Positions 50,729 to 58,747 of a stretch of DNA of 64,000 nucleotides are shown piece after piece. Origin of the DNA: DATKBT01 sp035546295 (lineage in GTDB: Bacteria; Acidobacteriota; Thermoanaerobaculia; Multivoradales; Multivoraceae); NCBI GenBank assembly GCA_035546295.1, contig DATKBT010000070.1, positions 124,001 through 188,000 on the forward strand, written 5' to 3'. Within the stretch, counting starts at the first letter, position 1. The number at the start of each line of letters is the position of its first letter. The position numbers and the translations under genes were made by a program. The notes under the pieces are model-generated. The model was not told the origin of the DNA. It ran no database searches and worked only from the letters and a program-made list of their open reading frames with translations.

Positions 50729-52420
50729 TCACCGGATCTGCGCCGCGAACTTCTCCCGGCACTGCGCTGCGATCCGCTGCAAATCGCCGAGCCGATCGGC
50801 GATCGGGCGTAGCAGGGGATCGACCCGCGGCGACGGATTCACGCAGTAGCCCCGGTCCACCGCCCGCTGCAGCAGGGCGACGGCCCAGTCCGGCCGTTCG
50901 CAGGTCGCGAACAGCCCGGCGGACGCGAACCACCACTCCGGGTCGGCGACCGCGCGCACCTCTTCGAAAACCTCGGTCAGCCGCCGGTCGAGCTCCTCTC
51001 CGGTCACCTCTCTGGTCTCTTCTCCGGACTCCCCTCCGAGACACGCGACGAGGTGGTCGCGGCGGAGCAGGCCCGCCTCCGGGCTGGTCTGCCGCGCCCA
51101 CAGCCTCGCGGCCTCCTCGCGGCGACCGTTCATCAGCGCGATGCGCGCGGACACGTCGTTCTCCCAGAGCAGGCTGGTGGCGAAGCCGGCGGCGTCGATC
51201 GCGCGATCCGGCAGTCCCGCCCACAGGTAGGTCAGCACGCACTGGCGCTGCGAGGAGTCCCCCGGATCGAGGCCTCGCGCCACTTCGCACTCGGCGACCG
51301 CCTGCTCGAGCAGTCCCCCGTAGCGCAGCGCGATCGACAGGAGCACGTGGGCCGTGCTGCTCTGCGCGCGCCGATCGAGCAGCTCCCCCGCCGCCCGGTA
51401 GGCGCCCAGCAGGTCGCCGTCCTCCAGCCGGAGCTCGACCAGCGTGCCCGAGGCCTCGATCAGGTCGGGGTCGAGCTGGACCGCTCGCTCGACGGCCCTA
51501 CGCGCCCGGGCGAGCTGCTCGCGGTCGCTGCTCCAGTAGTAGCCGTCGATGTGAAGGAGCATTCCGAGCTGCGCCCACGCCGGCGCGAAGGTCGGATCGA
51601 GCTCCACCGCCCGCTCGAGCTTCGCGATCGCGGCCCGGTTGGGTTCCGGGTCGCCGAGCGCGGCGCGGCTCTCGACGTACAGGCGGTAGGCCTCCGAGCT
51701 CGCCGGCAGCGTGTCGTCGGCCGGCTGGCTCACGCCCAGAGCGGGCAGCAGGCCGCCGCGCACCGTGTCGCGCAGCCGCTCCCGCTGCGCCAGCAGGTCC
51801 TTCGGATCGACCGACAGCACGTCGCGCCACACCACCCGCTGAGCCGCGACGTCGATCGCCTCGAGCGCGACCTCGACCCGTCCCTCCCGCGACGCGATCC
51901 TGCCCGTGACCACGTGATCGGCGCCGAGCTGCTCGGCGATCCTCCCCACGTCCGCGAGCCCCCCTCCGCTCTCGGCGACGAGCCGGCGGGTTTCCGCGAG
52001 CGGCCGCACCGCGAGCTCCCGCGAGCGCGAGAGCAGACCGACGAGCTCGTCCGGAAGGGTCGCCTCGAGCAGCGGGTCGCCGGCCTCGGGGGAAAGGTTC
52101 TCGAACGGCAACACGGCGATCGCGCTGGCGCCGCCGACCGTCTCGCCGATCAGCGGGTCGAGGGCGGGGTCGGTCGGCAGGTCGGAGGGCCGCGCGCCGA
52201 GATCGCCGGCGAGCTGGCGGAACAGCCCGCCCCCCAGCGCGCCGCCGGTCGCGAACAGATCGCGGCCGCCACCCGAGGCCGCCGGGTCGGCCCCCTCCTC
52301 CCGGCTCTCGGGCGGAGTCTTCCCGTTTTCGTCTGACGATCCCGTCAACTCAGCTCCAGGTTTCTGGACCGATGCCGGCTCCCGATCGGGGCGGGAGTTG
52401 CCGTCCCTGCTCTTGTTCAC
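50729..52420 (-). CDS. TPR protein with FlgO/TolB-type N-terminal domain
   Basis: This 563-residue protein has a disordered, charged N terminus (about 1-95). It then has a domain with I-A-V-L-P-F-E-N-L-S-P, L-A-V-R-P-L and G-A-D-H-V-V-T-G-R-I of the kind found in TolB-like/FlgO or adenylate-cyclase-linked proteins. From about 235 to 560 it has a series of TPR-like helix pairs (L-E-R-A-V-E-L-D-P-T-F-A-P-A-W-A-Q-L-G, A-V-E-R-A-V-Q-L-D-P). It has no kinase or DNA-binding domain and no clear membrane helix. It lies 140 bases upstream of the dual-kinase gene on the same strand and may serve that kinase as an assembly or signal partner. The start is GTG 52420. Confidence 0.8.
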   Translation of the reverse strand: MNKSRDGNSRPDREPASVQKPGAELTGSSDENGKTPPESREEGADPAASGGGRDLFATGGALGGGLFRQLAGDLGARPSDLPTDPALDPLIGETVGGASAIAVLPFENLSPEAGDPLLEATLPDELVGLLSRSRELAVRPLAETRRLVAESGGGLADVGRIAEQLGADHVVTGRIASREGRVEVALEAIDVAAQRVVWRDVLSVDPKDLLAQRERLRDTVRGGLLPALGVSQPADDTLPASSEAYRLYVESRAALGDPEPNRAAIAKLERAVELDPTFAPAWAQLGMLLHIDGYYWSSDREQLARARRAVERAVQLDPDLIEASGTLVELRLEDGDLLGAYRAAGELLDRRAQSSTAHVLLSIALRYGGLLEQAVAECEVARGLDPGDSSQRQCVLTYLWAGLPDRAIDAAGFATSLLWENDVSARIALMNGRREEAARLWARQTSPEAGLLRRDHLVACLGGESGEETREVTGEELDRRLTEVFEEVRAVADPEWWFASAGLFATCERPDWAVALLQRAVDRGYCVNPSPRVDPLLRPIADRLGDLQRIAAQCREKFAAQIR

Positions 52421-52485
52421 GGCTGCGCCACGCTATCAACGCTCGCCGGCGCTCACCGCAGGGACCGCGAGCCCCCCCGTCACCC

Positions 52486-52560
52486 CACGATGGCGCTCGG
52501 GAGGGCACGATGGCGCTCGGGGGGGCACGATGGCGCTCTGGGGGGCACGGTGGCGCTTGC
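52486..52560. repeat. 20-bp tandem repeat, three and a half copies
   Basis: Units of CACGATGGCGCTCGGG plus four or five G residues repeat head to tail at 52486, 52506 and 52526, with a decayed partial copy after. The repeat is in the 440-base gap between the TPR gene and the membrane protein gene. Confidence 0.8.
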
Positions 52561-52740
52561 TCTCGACGGTGGCGATGCTGCGCACCGCGGCGATCGAGGT
52601 GGTCAACCCGATCGCGGGATGCCTGGCCGATCGCTCGCTGGCGCTGGCGCTCGTGGTCCTGGGCGGCGTGTCGTTGGCCTTCGCGGTGGCGTCGCCGTTG
52701 CGATCCCGGCACCTCGGTGCCGATTCCCGACCCGTGGCGT
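52500..52740 (+). pseudogene. Possible remnant of a transporter (MFS-like) C terminus
   Basis: One plus frame contains A-I-E-V-V-N-P-I-A-G-C-L-A-D-R-S and L-A-L-A-L-V-V-L-G-G-V-S-L-A-F. This looks like the last helix pair of a major-facilitator transporter (G-x-L-A-D-R loop). The sequence before it is a tandem repeat and the sequence after it loses sense, so this is a scar rather than a gene. Nothing else is supported in 52421-52860. Confidence 0.35.
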
Positions 52741-52860
52741 CGTGCCGGCGACTCTGCCGGGCGAAGGCGGCAACTCCGGGGGGATCGCGACCACGTCTCC
52801 GTCATGGTCGCCTGTCGCGACGACACCCGTCGTCGGCCGGGAGACCTCGACCGAGCCGAT

Positions 52861-53412
52861 TCAGCGGGCGACCAGGCGGATCGTCCGCACCACCGCCACC
52901 AGCATCGCGATCAGGGTCAGCGTCGCGCCGACCGCCAGAATCGCGACCGGCCAGCCCACGATCTCCACCACGCTGCCGAACGGCGTCGCCGTGATCGGGA
53001 GCGCGATCAGCCCCGCCGAGACGAAGATTCCCGCCGGGATCAGCAGACCCCAGTAGCGCAGTCCAGCGGCTACCCACATCGCCACGAAGGAGAGCCCCAG
53101 GATCAGCGGGAACACCGGCCACCACTGCCCCATCTCGCTCCAATCGATGACCCCGAAGCTGAACGGCAGGAAGAAGATCCCGGTCAGGACCGCAAGCGTT
53201 CCGGGCAACGCCAGCCCGAAGGCGCGGCGGTTCAGCAGGTAGCCCAGCCAGAACGCCAGCCCGCCCCAGATCTGGAAGGCAGGCCACCCTCGCTCGAGAT
53301 CCGGAACCGGCGCGCCGATCTCGGCCAGCGCCATCCAGCCGCCGAAACCGATGAGCCCGGCGCCGATGAAGACCAGGTACACGAGACCGCCCACGCCGCG
53401 TCGTTTGCTCAT
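52861..53412 (-). CDS. Integral membrane protein, LiaF/DUF5668-like
   Basis: This 183-residue protein has about five or six hydrophobic helices and a short basic N terminus (M-S-K-R-R-G-V-G-G). Pairs of helices with G-W-P-A-F-Q-I-W-G-G and W-W-P-V-F-P-L-I-L-G-L turns recall the LiaI/LiaF-type DUF5668 transmembrane repeat, which acts in envelope-stress sensing. No soluble domain is present, so the role is unknown. The start is ATG 53412. It lies alone, between a remnant-rich gap and the region upstream of mannonate dehydratase. Confidence 0.7.
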   Translation of the reverse strand: MSKRRGVGGLVYLVFIGAGLIGFGGWMALAEIGAPVPDLERGWPAFQIWGGLAFWLGYLLNRRAFGLALPGTLAVLTGIFFLPFSFGVIDWSEMGQWWPVFPLILGLSFVAMWVAAGLRYWGLLIPAGIFVSAGLIALPITATPFGSVVEIVGWPVAILAVGATLTLIAMLVAVVRTIRLVAR

Positions 53413-53517
53413 ACTCAGATCTTACGACGGCGGCTCGGAGCGGGTTTCGAGCCGGGGATCGCCCGTGGCGGGCCTGGCAAGGCGCGGCGACGAGCATCGC
53501 CCCCGGTCTGCGGTCTC

Positions 53518-53700
53518 TCAGACGTCGCGCGCCTTCTGGACCGCCGCCAGCCCGCCCGCGGCCTGCTCGAGCTCGCGCTCCGCCAGCTCCCGTTGGCCTC
53601 GTTCGAGGCGGTGGCCGACGCGGCGGCCGGACTGTCGTCGGCTTTCGCTTTCGCTTGCTTGGACGTTGGTCCGATCGCCCGCGGCCTGCGGCCCGCGACG
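53518..53700 (-). pseudogene. Orphan coding tail with heptad-like helix
   Basis: The minus frame ending at TGA 53518 reads R-L-E-R-G-Q-R-E-L-A-E-R-E-L-E-Q-A-A-G-G and V-Q-K-A-R-D-V, with coding-like base use. No start codon occurs back to an in-frame stop. It resembles the tail at 15154 in composition (E-L-E-Q-A). It is probably a remnant. The rest of the 53413-53876 gap shows nothing convincing. Confidence 0.28.
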
Positions 53701-53876
53701 ACTGCCGGAACGTCATGCCCCGGCGCCGAGATCCAGGCCAGAAGCGACCGGAACCTGCCATGCCAAGGCGAAGGGGCCGCGCCACCCGCACCGCGGGTTC
53801 TGGCAGACTCGGCCCGTTCCTCGCGACAGACCGTGATCGCGGCCGCGACGCGCTCACCGACGGAGAGCCTTCGACC

Positions 53877-55085
53877 TTGAAGATCAGCGACGCCAGAGTC
53901 ATCGTCACCTGCCCCGGGCGCAACTTCGTCACCCTCAAGGTCGAGACCGAGGACGGCATCTCGGGTCTGGGCGACGCGACCCTCAATGGGCGCGAGCTGG
54001 CCGTCGCCTCCTACCTCGCCGAGCACGTGATCCCGTGCCTGATCGGACGCGACGCGCAGCGCATCGAAGAGACCTGGCAGTACCTCTATCGCGGCGCCTA
54101 CTGGCGGCGCGGGCCAGTGACCATGGCCGCGATCGGTGCCGTCGACGTCGCGCTGTGGGACATCAAGGCCAAGGCCGCCGGGCTGCCGCTCTACCAGCTC
54201 CTGGGTGGGCGCAGTCGCGACCAGGTCCTCGTCTACGGTCACGCCAGCGGCCGCGACCTGGCCGAGACCCTCGATGCGGTCGGCCGCTACCTCGAGCTCG
54301 GCTACCGCGCGATCCGGGTCCAGAGCGGCGTCCCGGGGCTCCCTCCCGTCTACGGCGTCGGCAAGGGGGATCTGTACTACGAGCCGGCCGACCCGGACCA
54401 GCCGACCGAGGAGGTGTGGGAGACCTCGGCCTATTTGCGCCACACTCCGCGAGTGTTCGAGGCGGTGCGCGAGCGCTTCGGCGAAGAGGTCGAGCTGCTC
54501 CACGACTGCCACCACCGGCTGACCCCGAACGAGGCGGCGCGCCTCGGCCGCGATCTCGAGCCCTTCCGGCTGTTCTGGATGGAGGACCCGACCCCGGCCG
54601 AGAACCAGGAGGCGCTACGCCTGATCCGCCGGCATACCACGACCCCGATCGCCATCGGCGAGGTGTTCAACACCATCTGGGACGCCCAGCACATCCTGGC
54701 CGAGCAGCTCTGCGACTACATCCGCACCACCACCATCCACGCCGGCGGCATCACCCACCTGCGGCGCATCGCGGACCTCGCCTCGCTCTGGCAGATCCGC
54801 ACCGGCTGCCACGGCGCCACCGACCTGTCGCCAGTGACGATGGGCGCGGCGCTCCACTTCGATCTGTGGGTGCCCAACTTCGGAATCCAGGAGTACATGC
54901 GCCACACCGAGGCCACCGACGCCGTCTTCCCCCACGCCTACCGCTTCGAAGACGGAGCCCTGCACCCCGGCGAGGCGCCGGGACACGGGGTCGAGATCGA
55001 CGAGCAGGTCGCCGCCGAGCACCCGTACCGTCGCGCCTACCTTCCGGTCAATCGGCTGCGCGACGGAACGATGTGGAACTGGTAG
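53877..55085 (+). CDS. D-mannonate dehydratase-like enolase-superfamily enzyme (ManD/RspA type)
   Basis: This 402-residue enzyme is of the enolase superfamily. The early Y-R-G-A-Y-W-R-R-G-P-V-T-M segment, metal ligands in L-L-H-D-C-H-H, W-M-E-D-P-T-P and I-A-I-G-E-V-F, and the late R-T-G-C-H-G-A-T-D-L-S-P-V-T-M motif are characteristic of the ManD subgroup. This group dehydrates D-mannonate, and weakly D-gluconate, to 2-keto-3-deoxygluconate. Some members have low activity and unknown physiological roles. The N terminus M-K-I-S-D-A-R-V-I-V is conserved, which supports the TTG start at 53877 with GAGAG upstream. The acyl-CoA ligase gene follows by 26 bases, probably in one operon. Confidence 0.88.
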   Translation: MKISDARVIVTCPGRNFVTLKVETEDGISGLGDATLNGRELAVASYLAEHVIPCLIGRDAQRIEETWQYLYRGAYWRRGPVTMAAIGAVDVALWDIKAKAAGLPLYQLLGGRSRDQVLVYGHASGRDLAETLDAVGRYLELGYRAIRVQSGVPGLPPVYGVGKGDLYYEPADPDQPTEEVWETSAYLRHTPRVFEAVRERFGEEVELLHDCHHRLTPNEAARLGRDLEPFRLFWMEDPTPAENQEALRLIRRHTTTPIAIGEVFNTIWDAQHILAEQLCDYIRTTTIHAGGITHLRRIADLASLWQIRTGCHGATDLSPVTMGAALHFDLWVPNFGIQEYMRHTEATDAVFPHAYRFEDGALHPGEAPGHGVEIDEQVAAEHPYRRAYLPVNRLRDGTMWNW

Positions 55086-55111
55086 ACGATCCTTCGAGGA
55101 GCGAGAGCGCC

Positions 55112-56695
55112 ATGACCCAGCACCCCGACCTGCAGCGGAACGTGAGCTACGGCGACCTCGTCGTCGGCGCGCTCCAGCGCTTTCCCGACCGCGTCGCCTT
55201 CCGGCAGGGCGACGTGGAATGGACCTACCTCCACACCGCCGACCTGCTGGCGCGCTGGGTGACCGTGCTGCGCGAGCAGGGTCTGCGCGCCGGCGAGGGG
55301 GTCGGCGTGCTCTCCCCCAACCGCCCCGAGGTCTGGTTGGGCCAGAGCGCGGCGGGACTCGCCGGCGGCCGCTACACGGCGCTCCACCCTCTCGGCTCGC
55401 TCGACGATCACCTCTACGCTTGCAACGAGGCGGAGCTGCGCTTCCTGATCGTCGATCCGGCGTTCGCCGAGCGTGCCGGCGAGCTCGAGGCGCGCTCCGA
55501 CGCGGTCGAGAAGGTGTTCACGATGGGGCCGGCCGGCGTCGGCGACGCGCGCGCGCGCGACATCCTCGCGCTCGCCGAGCAGGCGCCCTCGTCGCGCCTC
55601 GGACCCGGTCCGCGCTCGGGCGAGGACGTCACCTGGCTGCTGTACACCGGCGGCACCACCGGCGTGCCCAAGGCCGCCATGCTCCCCGATCGGGCGGTCG
55701 TCCAGATGGTCAAAGGAGTCGCGCTCGGCTGGGACCTGCCGCGCCCGATGCGCTACCTGGCGTGTGCGCCGATCACCCACGCCGCCGGCTGCCTGATCAT
55801 GCCGGCGCTGCTGTCCGGCGGCACGGTCACGCTTCAGCGCGGCTTCGACCCGGAGGCCTGGCTGCGCGCCGTCCCGGCCGTGAACGCCAACCTCGGTCTG
55901 CTGGTGCCGACCATGATCTACGCCGTGCTCGATCATCCGGCGCTCGACGGCACCGACCTGTCGTCGCTCGAAACCGTGATGTACGGCGCGTCGCCGATGT
56001 CGCCCACGCGCATGGCGGAGGCGCTCGAGCGGCTCGGCCAGGTCTTCTGCCAGCTCTACGGACAGACCGAGAGCGGAGCGCTCGGCACCTCGCTCTGGCG
56101 CGATGACCACGACAGGAGCGACCTGGCGCGGCTCGCCACCTGCGGCAAGCCGATGCCGGGCTGTCGCGTCGCCATCCTCGACGACGACGGCCAGCCGGTC
56201 GAGGACGGCTCGCCCGGCGAGATCTGCATCCAGGGCCGCTCGGTGATGCTCGGCTACTACAAGCAGCCCGAGCTCACCGAGGAGACCTTCTGCCACGGCT
56301 GGCTGCACACCGGCGACATCGCGGTGCGCGACGAGCAGGGCTTCTACACCATCGTCGACCGCAAGAAGGACATGATCGTCTCCGGCGGCTTCAACGTCTT
56401 CCCCCGCGAGATCGAGGACGTGCTGTCGACCCACCCCGCCGTGTCGAGCGCGGCGGTCATCGGGGTGCCCGACGACAAGTGGGGCGAGGCGGTCAAGGCG
56501 CTGGTGATTCTGAGACCCGACGCCGAGCTCGACCCCCGCGAGCTCATCGCGCTGGTCAAGGAGAGGAAGGGCGCCATCTACGCGCCCAAGTCGGTCGAGC
56601 TGGTCGATGAGCTGCCGCTCACCCCGGTCGGCAAGCCCGACAAGAAGGTGCTGCGCGCGCGGTACTGGAAGGGGGAGAGGCGTTTGGTGCATTGA
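55112..56695 (+). CDS. Acyl-CoA synthetase, AMP-binding (ANL) family
   Basis: This 527-residue enzyme is predicted to form an acyl-adenylate and then acyl-CoA. The core motifs are complete: the P-loop L-L-Y-T-G-G-T-T-G-V-P-K-A, Y-G-Q-T-E-S, the H-T-G-D-I adenylate site, D-R-K-K-D-M-I-V-S-G-G-F-N-V and the final catalytic Lys in T-P-V-G-K-P-D-K-K. It looks most like the medium/long-chain or aromatic acid branch; the substrate is unknown. It starts at ATG 55112 after the mannonate dehydratase gene. This pairing is not a standard sugar-acid pathway and could indicate a larger uncharacterised catabolic route. Confidence 0.9.
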   Translation: MTQHPDLQRNVSYGDLVVGALQRFPDRVAFRQGDVEWTYLHTADLLARWVTVLREQGLRAGEGVGVLSPNRPEVWLGQSAAGLAGGRYTALHPLGSLDDHLYACNEAELRFLIVDPAFAERAGELEARSDAVEKVFTMGPAGVGDARARDILALAEQAPSSRLGPGPRSGEDVTWLLYTGGTTGVPKAAMLPDRAVVQMVKGVALGWDLPRPMRYLACAPITHAAGCLIMPALLSGGTVTLQRGFDPEAWLRAVPAVNANLGLLVPTMIYAVLDHPALDGTDLSSLETVMYGASPMSPTRMAEALERLGQVFCQLYGQTESGALGTSLWRDDHDRSDLARLATCGKPMPGCRVAILDDDGQPVEDGSPGEICIQGRSVMLGYYKQPELTEETFCHGWLHTGDIAVRDEQGFYTIVDRKKDMIVSGGFNVFPREIEDVLSTHPAVSSAAVIGVPDDKWGEAVKALVILRPDAELDPRELIALVKERKGAIYAPKSVELVDELPLTPVGKPDKKVLRARYWKGERRLVH

Positions 56696-56806
56696 GGCCC
56701 AGCGGGGCGCGTGGATCGGTCCGCAGATGTCACCCGCGACGACCTCTGAGGGGCGCGTGCGGCGTGCCTCCGCGGCGGCCGATCGACGCGGGCCGATGGC
56801 CGAGGC

Positions 56807-57289
56807 TCAGCTCGGCAGCGAGTACTCGAGCTCGTAGCGATGCTCCCCCTCGACGATCTCGAGGGTGAAGATGCCGGCGATGCCGGTCAGATCACCGGTG
56901 CCGGAATCGGGCGCGATCGCGATCTCGAGCCGCTGCGCGCCGCGATCCATGACCCCGCGATGGTGCAGCACGAAGCTGCCCGAGCGACCGTGCAAAGTAC
57001 CGGTCACACGCTCGATCGCAACGTAGACCGCCGAACCGTCGATGGGGGTGAGCGCGGTCAGCATCTCGCCCTCGGCGGTCCCCTCGAGGTCGCCGGCGTA
57101 GCGCTTCGAGAGCGACATCCGCGCCAGGCTCACGCCATCGCGGGTGTCGGCTTCGCCGGCCGGCTCGAGCTCGACCTCGAAGGTCCCGCGGGCCACGACC
57201 GACGTGCGAGAGACTTGTTGCGCGAGCGCGGATTCTGGCGAGGCAACGACCAGGATCAGCAGTGCGTGCGTGCAGCCCACGAACGACAT
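56807..57289 (-). CDS. Exported DUF3224 protein
   Basis: This 160-residue protein has an N-terminal signal (A-L-L-I-L-V-V-A-S-P) and a DUF3224 beta-barrel: G-T-F-E-V-E-L-E-P, R-M-S-L-S-K-R-Y-A-G-D-L-E-G-T-A-E-G-E-M-L and Y-V-A-I-E-R-V-T-G-T-L. It ends G-R-S-G-S-F-V-L-H-H-R-G. The family has an allene-oxide-cyclase-like fold with no assigned reaction. ATG 57289 matches the start of the signal peptide. It is nine bases downstream of the ribbon-helix-helix gene and probably co-transcribed. Confidence 0.85.
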   Translation of the reverse strand: MSFVGCTHALLILVVASPESALAQQVSRTSVVARGTFEVELEPAGEADTRDGVSLARMSLSKRYAGDLEGTAEGEMLTALTPIDGSAVYVAIERVTGTLHGRSGSFVLHHRGVMDRGAQRLEIAIAPDSGTGDLTGIAGIFTLEIVEGEHRYELEYSLPS

Positions 57290-57297
57290 CCTGGGGC

Positions 57298-57546
57298 TCA
57301 CTCGCCGGATCTCCACCGCTCGTCGCCGTACTCCTCGGCCATCCGGTGGGCCTGGTAGCGGCGCCATGCCTCGTCGTCCTCCGAGACGTCCCACCCGTTC
57401 TCATCCAGGTAGCGACGAGCCTGCTCGCGAGCCTGTTCCGCGCAAAGGAGGCGAGCCAGCAGGCCAGACCGCGAGGTGCTACGTCGCTCGGCCTCCGCGT
57501 CCGCGAACGCAACGAGGTCGTCAGGGAGAGACAAGCAGGTTCTCAC
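57298..57546 (-). CDS. Ribbon-helix-helix antitoxin-like protein
   Basis: This 82-residue protein starts at GTG 57546. The first 45 residues form a CopG/MazE-type ribbon-helix-helix: M-R-T-C-L-S-L-P-D-D-L-V-A-F-A-D, then E-R-R-S-T-S-R-S-G-L-L-A-R-L-L. The C-terminal half is acidic, Trp-rich and basic by turns (E-N-G-W-D-V-S-E-D-D-E-A-W) and would bind a toxin in a paired system. No toxin gene is adjacent, and the next gene is a DUF3224 protein. It is therefore an orphan antitoxin or a small regulator. Confidence 0.68.
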   Translation of the reverse strand: MRTCLSLPDDLVAFADAEAERRSTSRSGLLARLLCAEQAREQARRYLDENGWDVSEDDEAWRRYQAHRMAEEYGDERWRSGE

Positions 57547-57650
57547 GACTGCGAGCGTAGCGCAGTGTCGAGAGGATGGTTCCGACACCGGCTGTGACAG
57601 CGAGCACGTCGACCGGGGACGAAGCGACTCCGAGCGCCCAGCCGACCCGA

Positions 57651-58706
57651 TCACGACGCCAGCGCGACCACCCTCCGCACCCATCCGCCCAGCACCGGAT
57701 CGTCCGCCATCTCCTCCCGGAACGGCGCCACGCGCTCGGCGAAGGGTCCCTTGTCGGGGCGGCTGACCTCGACGCCGGCCGCTTGGACTTCGGCGAGGGC
57801 CTCCTCGGTCGCCGCGCGCCAGAGCTCGGTCTGGACCACCGCCGACTCGCCGGCCGCCTCCTCGAGCCACGCGCGCTCGCGCGGGCCCAGCTCGTTCCAG
57901 GTCGGCGTGCCGATCAGTAGCACGTCGGGGACCGCGGTGTGCTCGTCGAGCGAATACCAGCGGCAGACCTCGTAGTGGTGGGAGAGGTGGAAGCTCGGCG
58001 GGTTGTTCTCGGCGCCGTCGACCACCCCCTGCTGGAGGGCCGTGTAGAGCTCGCCCCACGAGATCGGGGTCGCCGAGCCGCCGAGGAGCTGGACCATGCG
58101 GATCGCACTCGGGCTCTCCTGGGTGCGGATCTTGAGCCCGGCGAGGTCGTCGGGGTGCGCGATCGCGCGGGAGCGGGTGTAGAACGAGCGCGAGCCGGCG
58201 TCGTAATAGGCGAGACCGCGCAGCCGGAAGCGCTCGGCCGAAACCAGCAGCTCCCGACCGATGGCGCCGTCGAGCACGGTCCTCTCGTGGGCGCGATCGC
58301 GAAACAGGTACGGGATGCTGAAGACCGCGAAAGCGGGCGCGAAGCTCTCGAGGACGCTGGCCGAGACCTTGGTCATCGAAAGGCTGCCGATCTGGAGGAG
58401 CTCGAGACACTCGCGCTCGCTGCCGAGCTGCTCTCCCGGGAAGATTTCGGCCCGCAAGGCTCCGTCGGAGAGCTCCGCCAGCCGTGCCGCGAGGTGCTCC
58501 ATGGCCCGATGGACGGGGTGGGTGACGTCGAGGCCGTGCGCGAGGGTCAGGACGCTCGCGCCGTTCGCCGGAGCGCGACAGCTCATCCCAGCGAGGCCGC
58601 AGAGGGTCGCGACGGCGCCCACACCGCCGGCGAAGAATCGCCGGCGGTCGAGCCGGCGTTCGCGTCTGGCGGCGGCGAACGCTCTCGCGACGCGCTGGCG
58701 GGCCAT
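57651..58706 (-). CDS. TRAP transporter substrate-binding protein (DctP-like)
   Basis: This 351-residue periplasmic protein has a long N terminus with a twin-arginine-like R-R-R-F-F-A-G-G motif and then a hydrophobic stretch. The mature part matches the DctP family: G-E-Q-L-G-S-E-R-E-C-L-E, S-I-P-Y-L-F-R-D, L-A-Y-Y-D-A-G-S-R-S-F-Y, L-K-I-R-T-Q-E-S and the G-E-L-Y-T-A-L-Q-Q-G-V-V-D-G-A-E-N-N signature. The R in L-K-I-R would bind the ligand's carboxylate, so an organic or sugar acid is likely. Neither DctQ nor DctM is in the window, so the membrane part is elsewhere. Confidence 0.9.
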   Translation of the reverse strand: MARQRVARAFAAARRERRLDRRRFFAGGVGAVATLCGLAGMSCRAPANGASVLTLAHGLDVTHPVHRAMEHLAARLAELSDGALRAEIFPGEQLGSERECLELLQIGSLSMTKVSASVLESFAPAFAVFSIPYLFRDRAHERTVLDGAIGRELLVSAERFRLRGLAYYDAGSRSFYTRSRAIAHPDDLAGLKIRTQESPSAIRMVQLLGGSATPISWGELYTALQQGVVDGAENNPPSFHLSHHYEVCRWYSLDEHTAVPDVLLIGTPTWNELGPRERAWLEEAAGESAVVQTELWRAATEEALAEVQAAGVEVSRPDKGPFAERVAPFREEMADDPVLGGWVRRVVALAS

Positions 58707-58747
58707 TGGCGAAGGCTAGCAGCCCCTGGTGAGACTCGCGCGGGACA

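Noticed and set aside
54035..55111. Plus frame running from inside the mannonate dehydratase gene into the acyl-CoA ligase
   Set aside because: It is Arg/Pro/Gly-rich, out of phase with the dehydratase, and only makes sense after ATG 55112.
57144..57600. Plus frames opposite the antitoxin and DUF3224 genes, as toxin candidates
   Set aside because: They are Arg/Ser/Pro-rich antisense shadows without recognisable toxin motifs.
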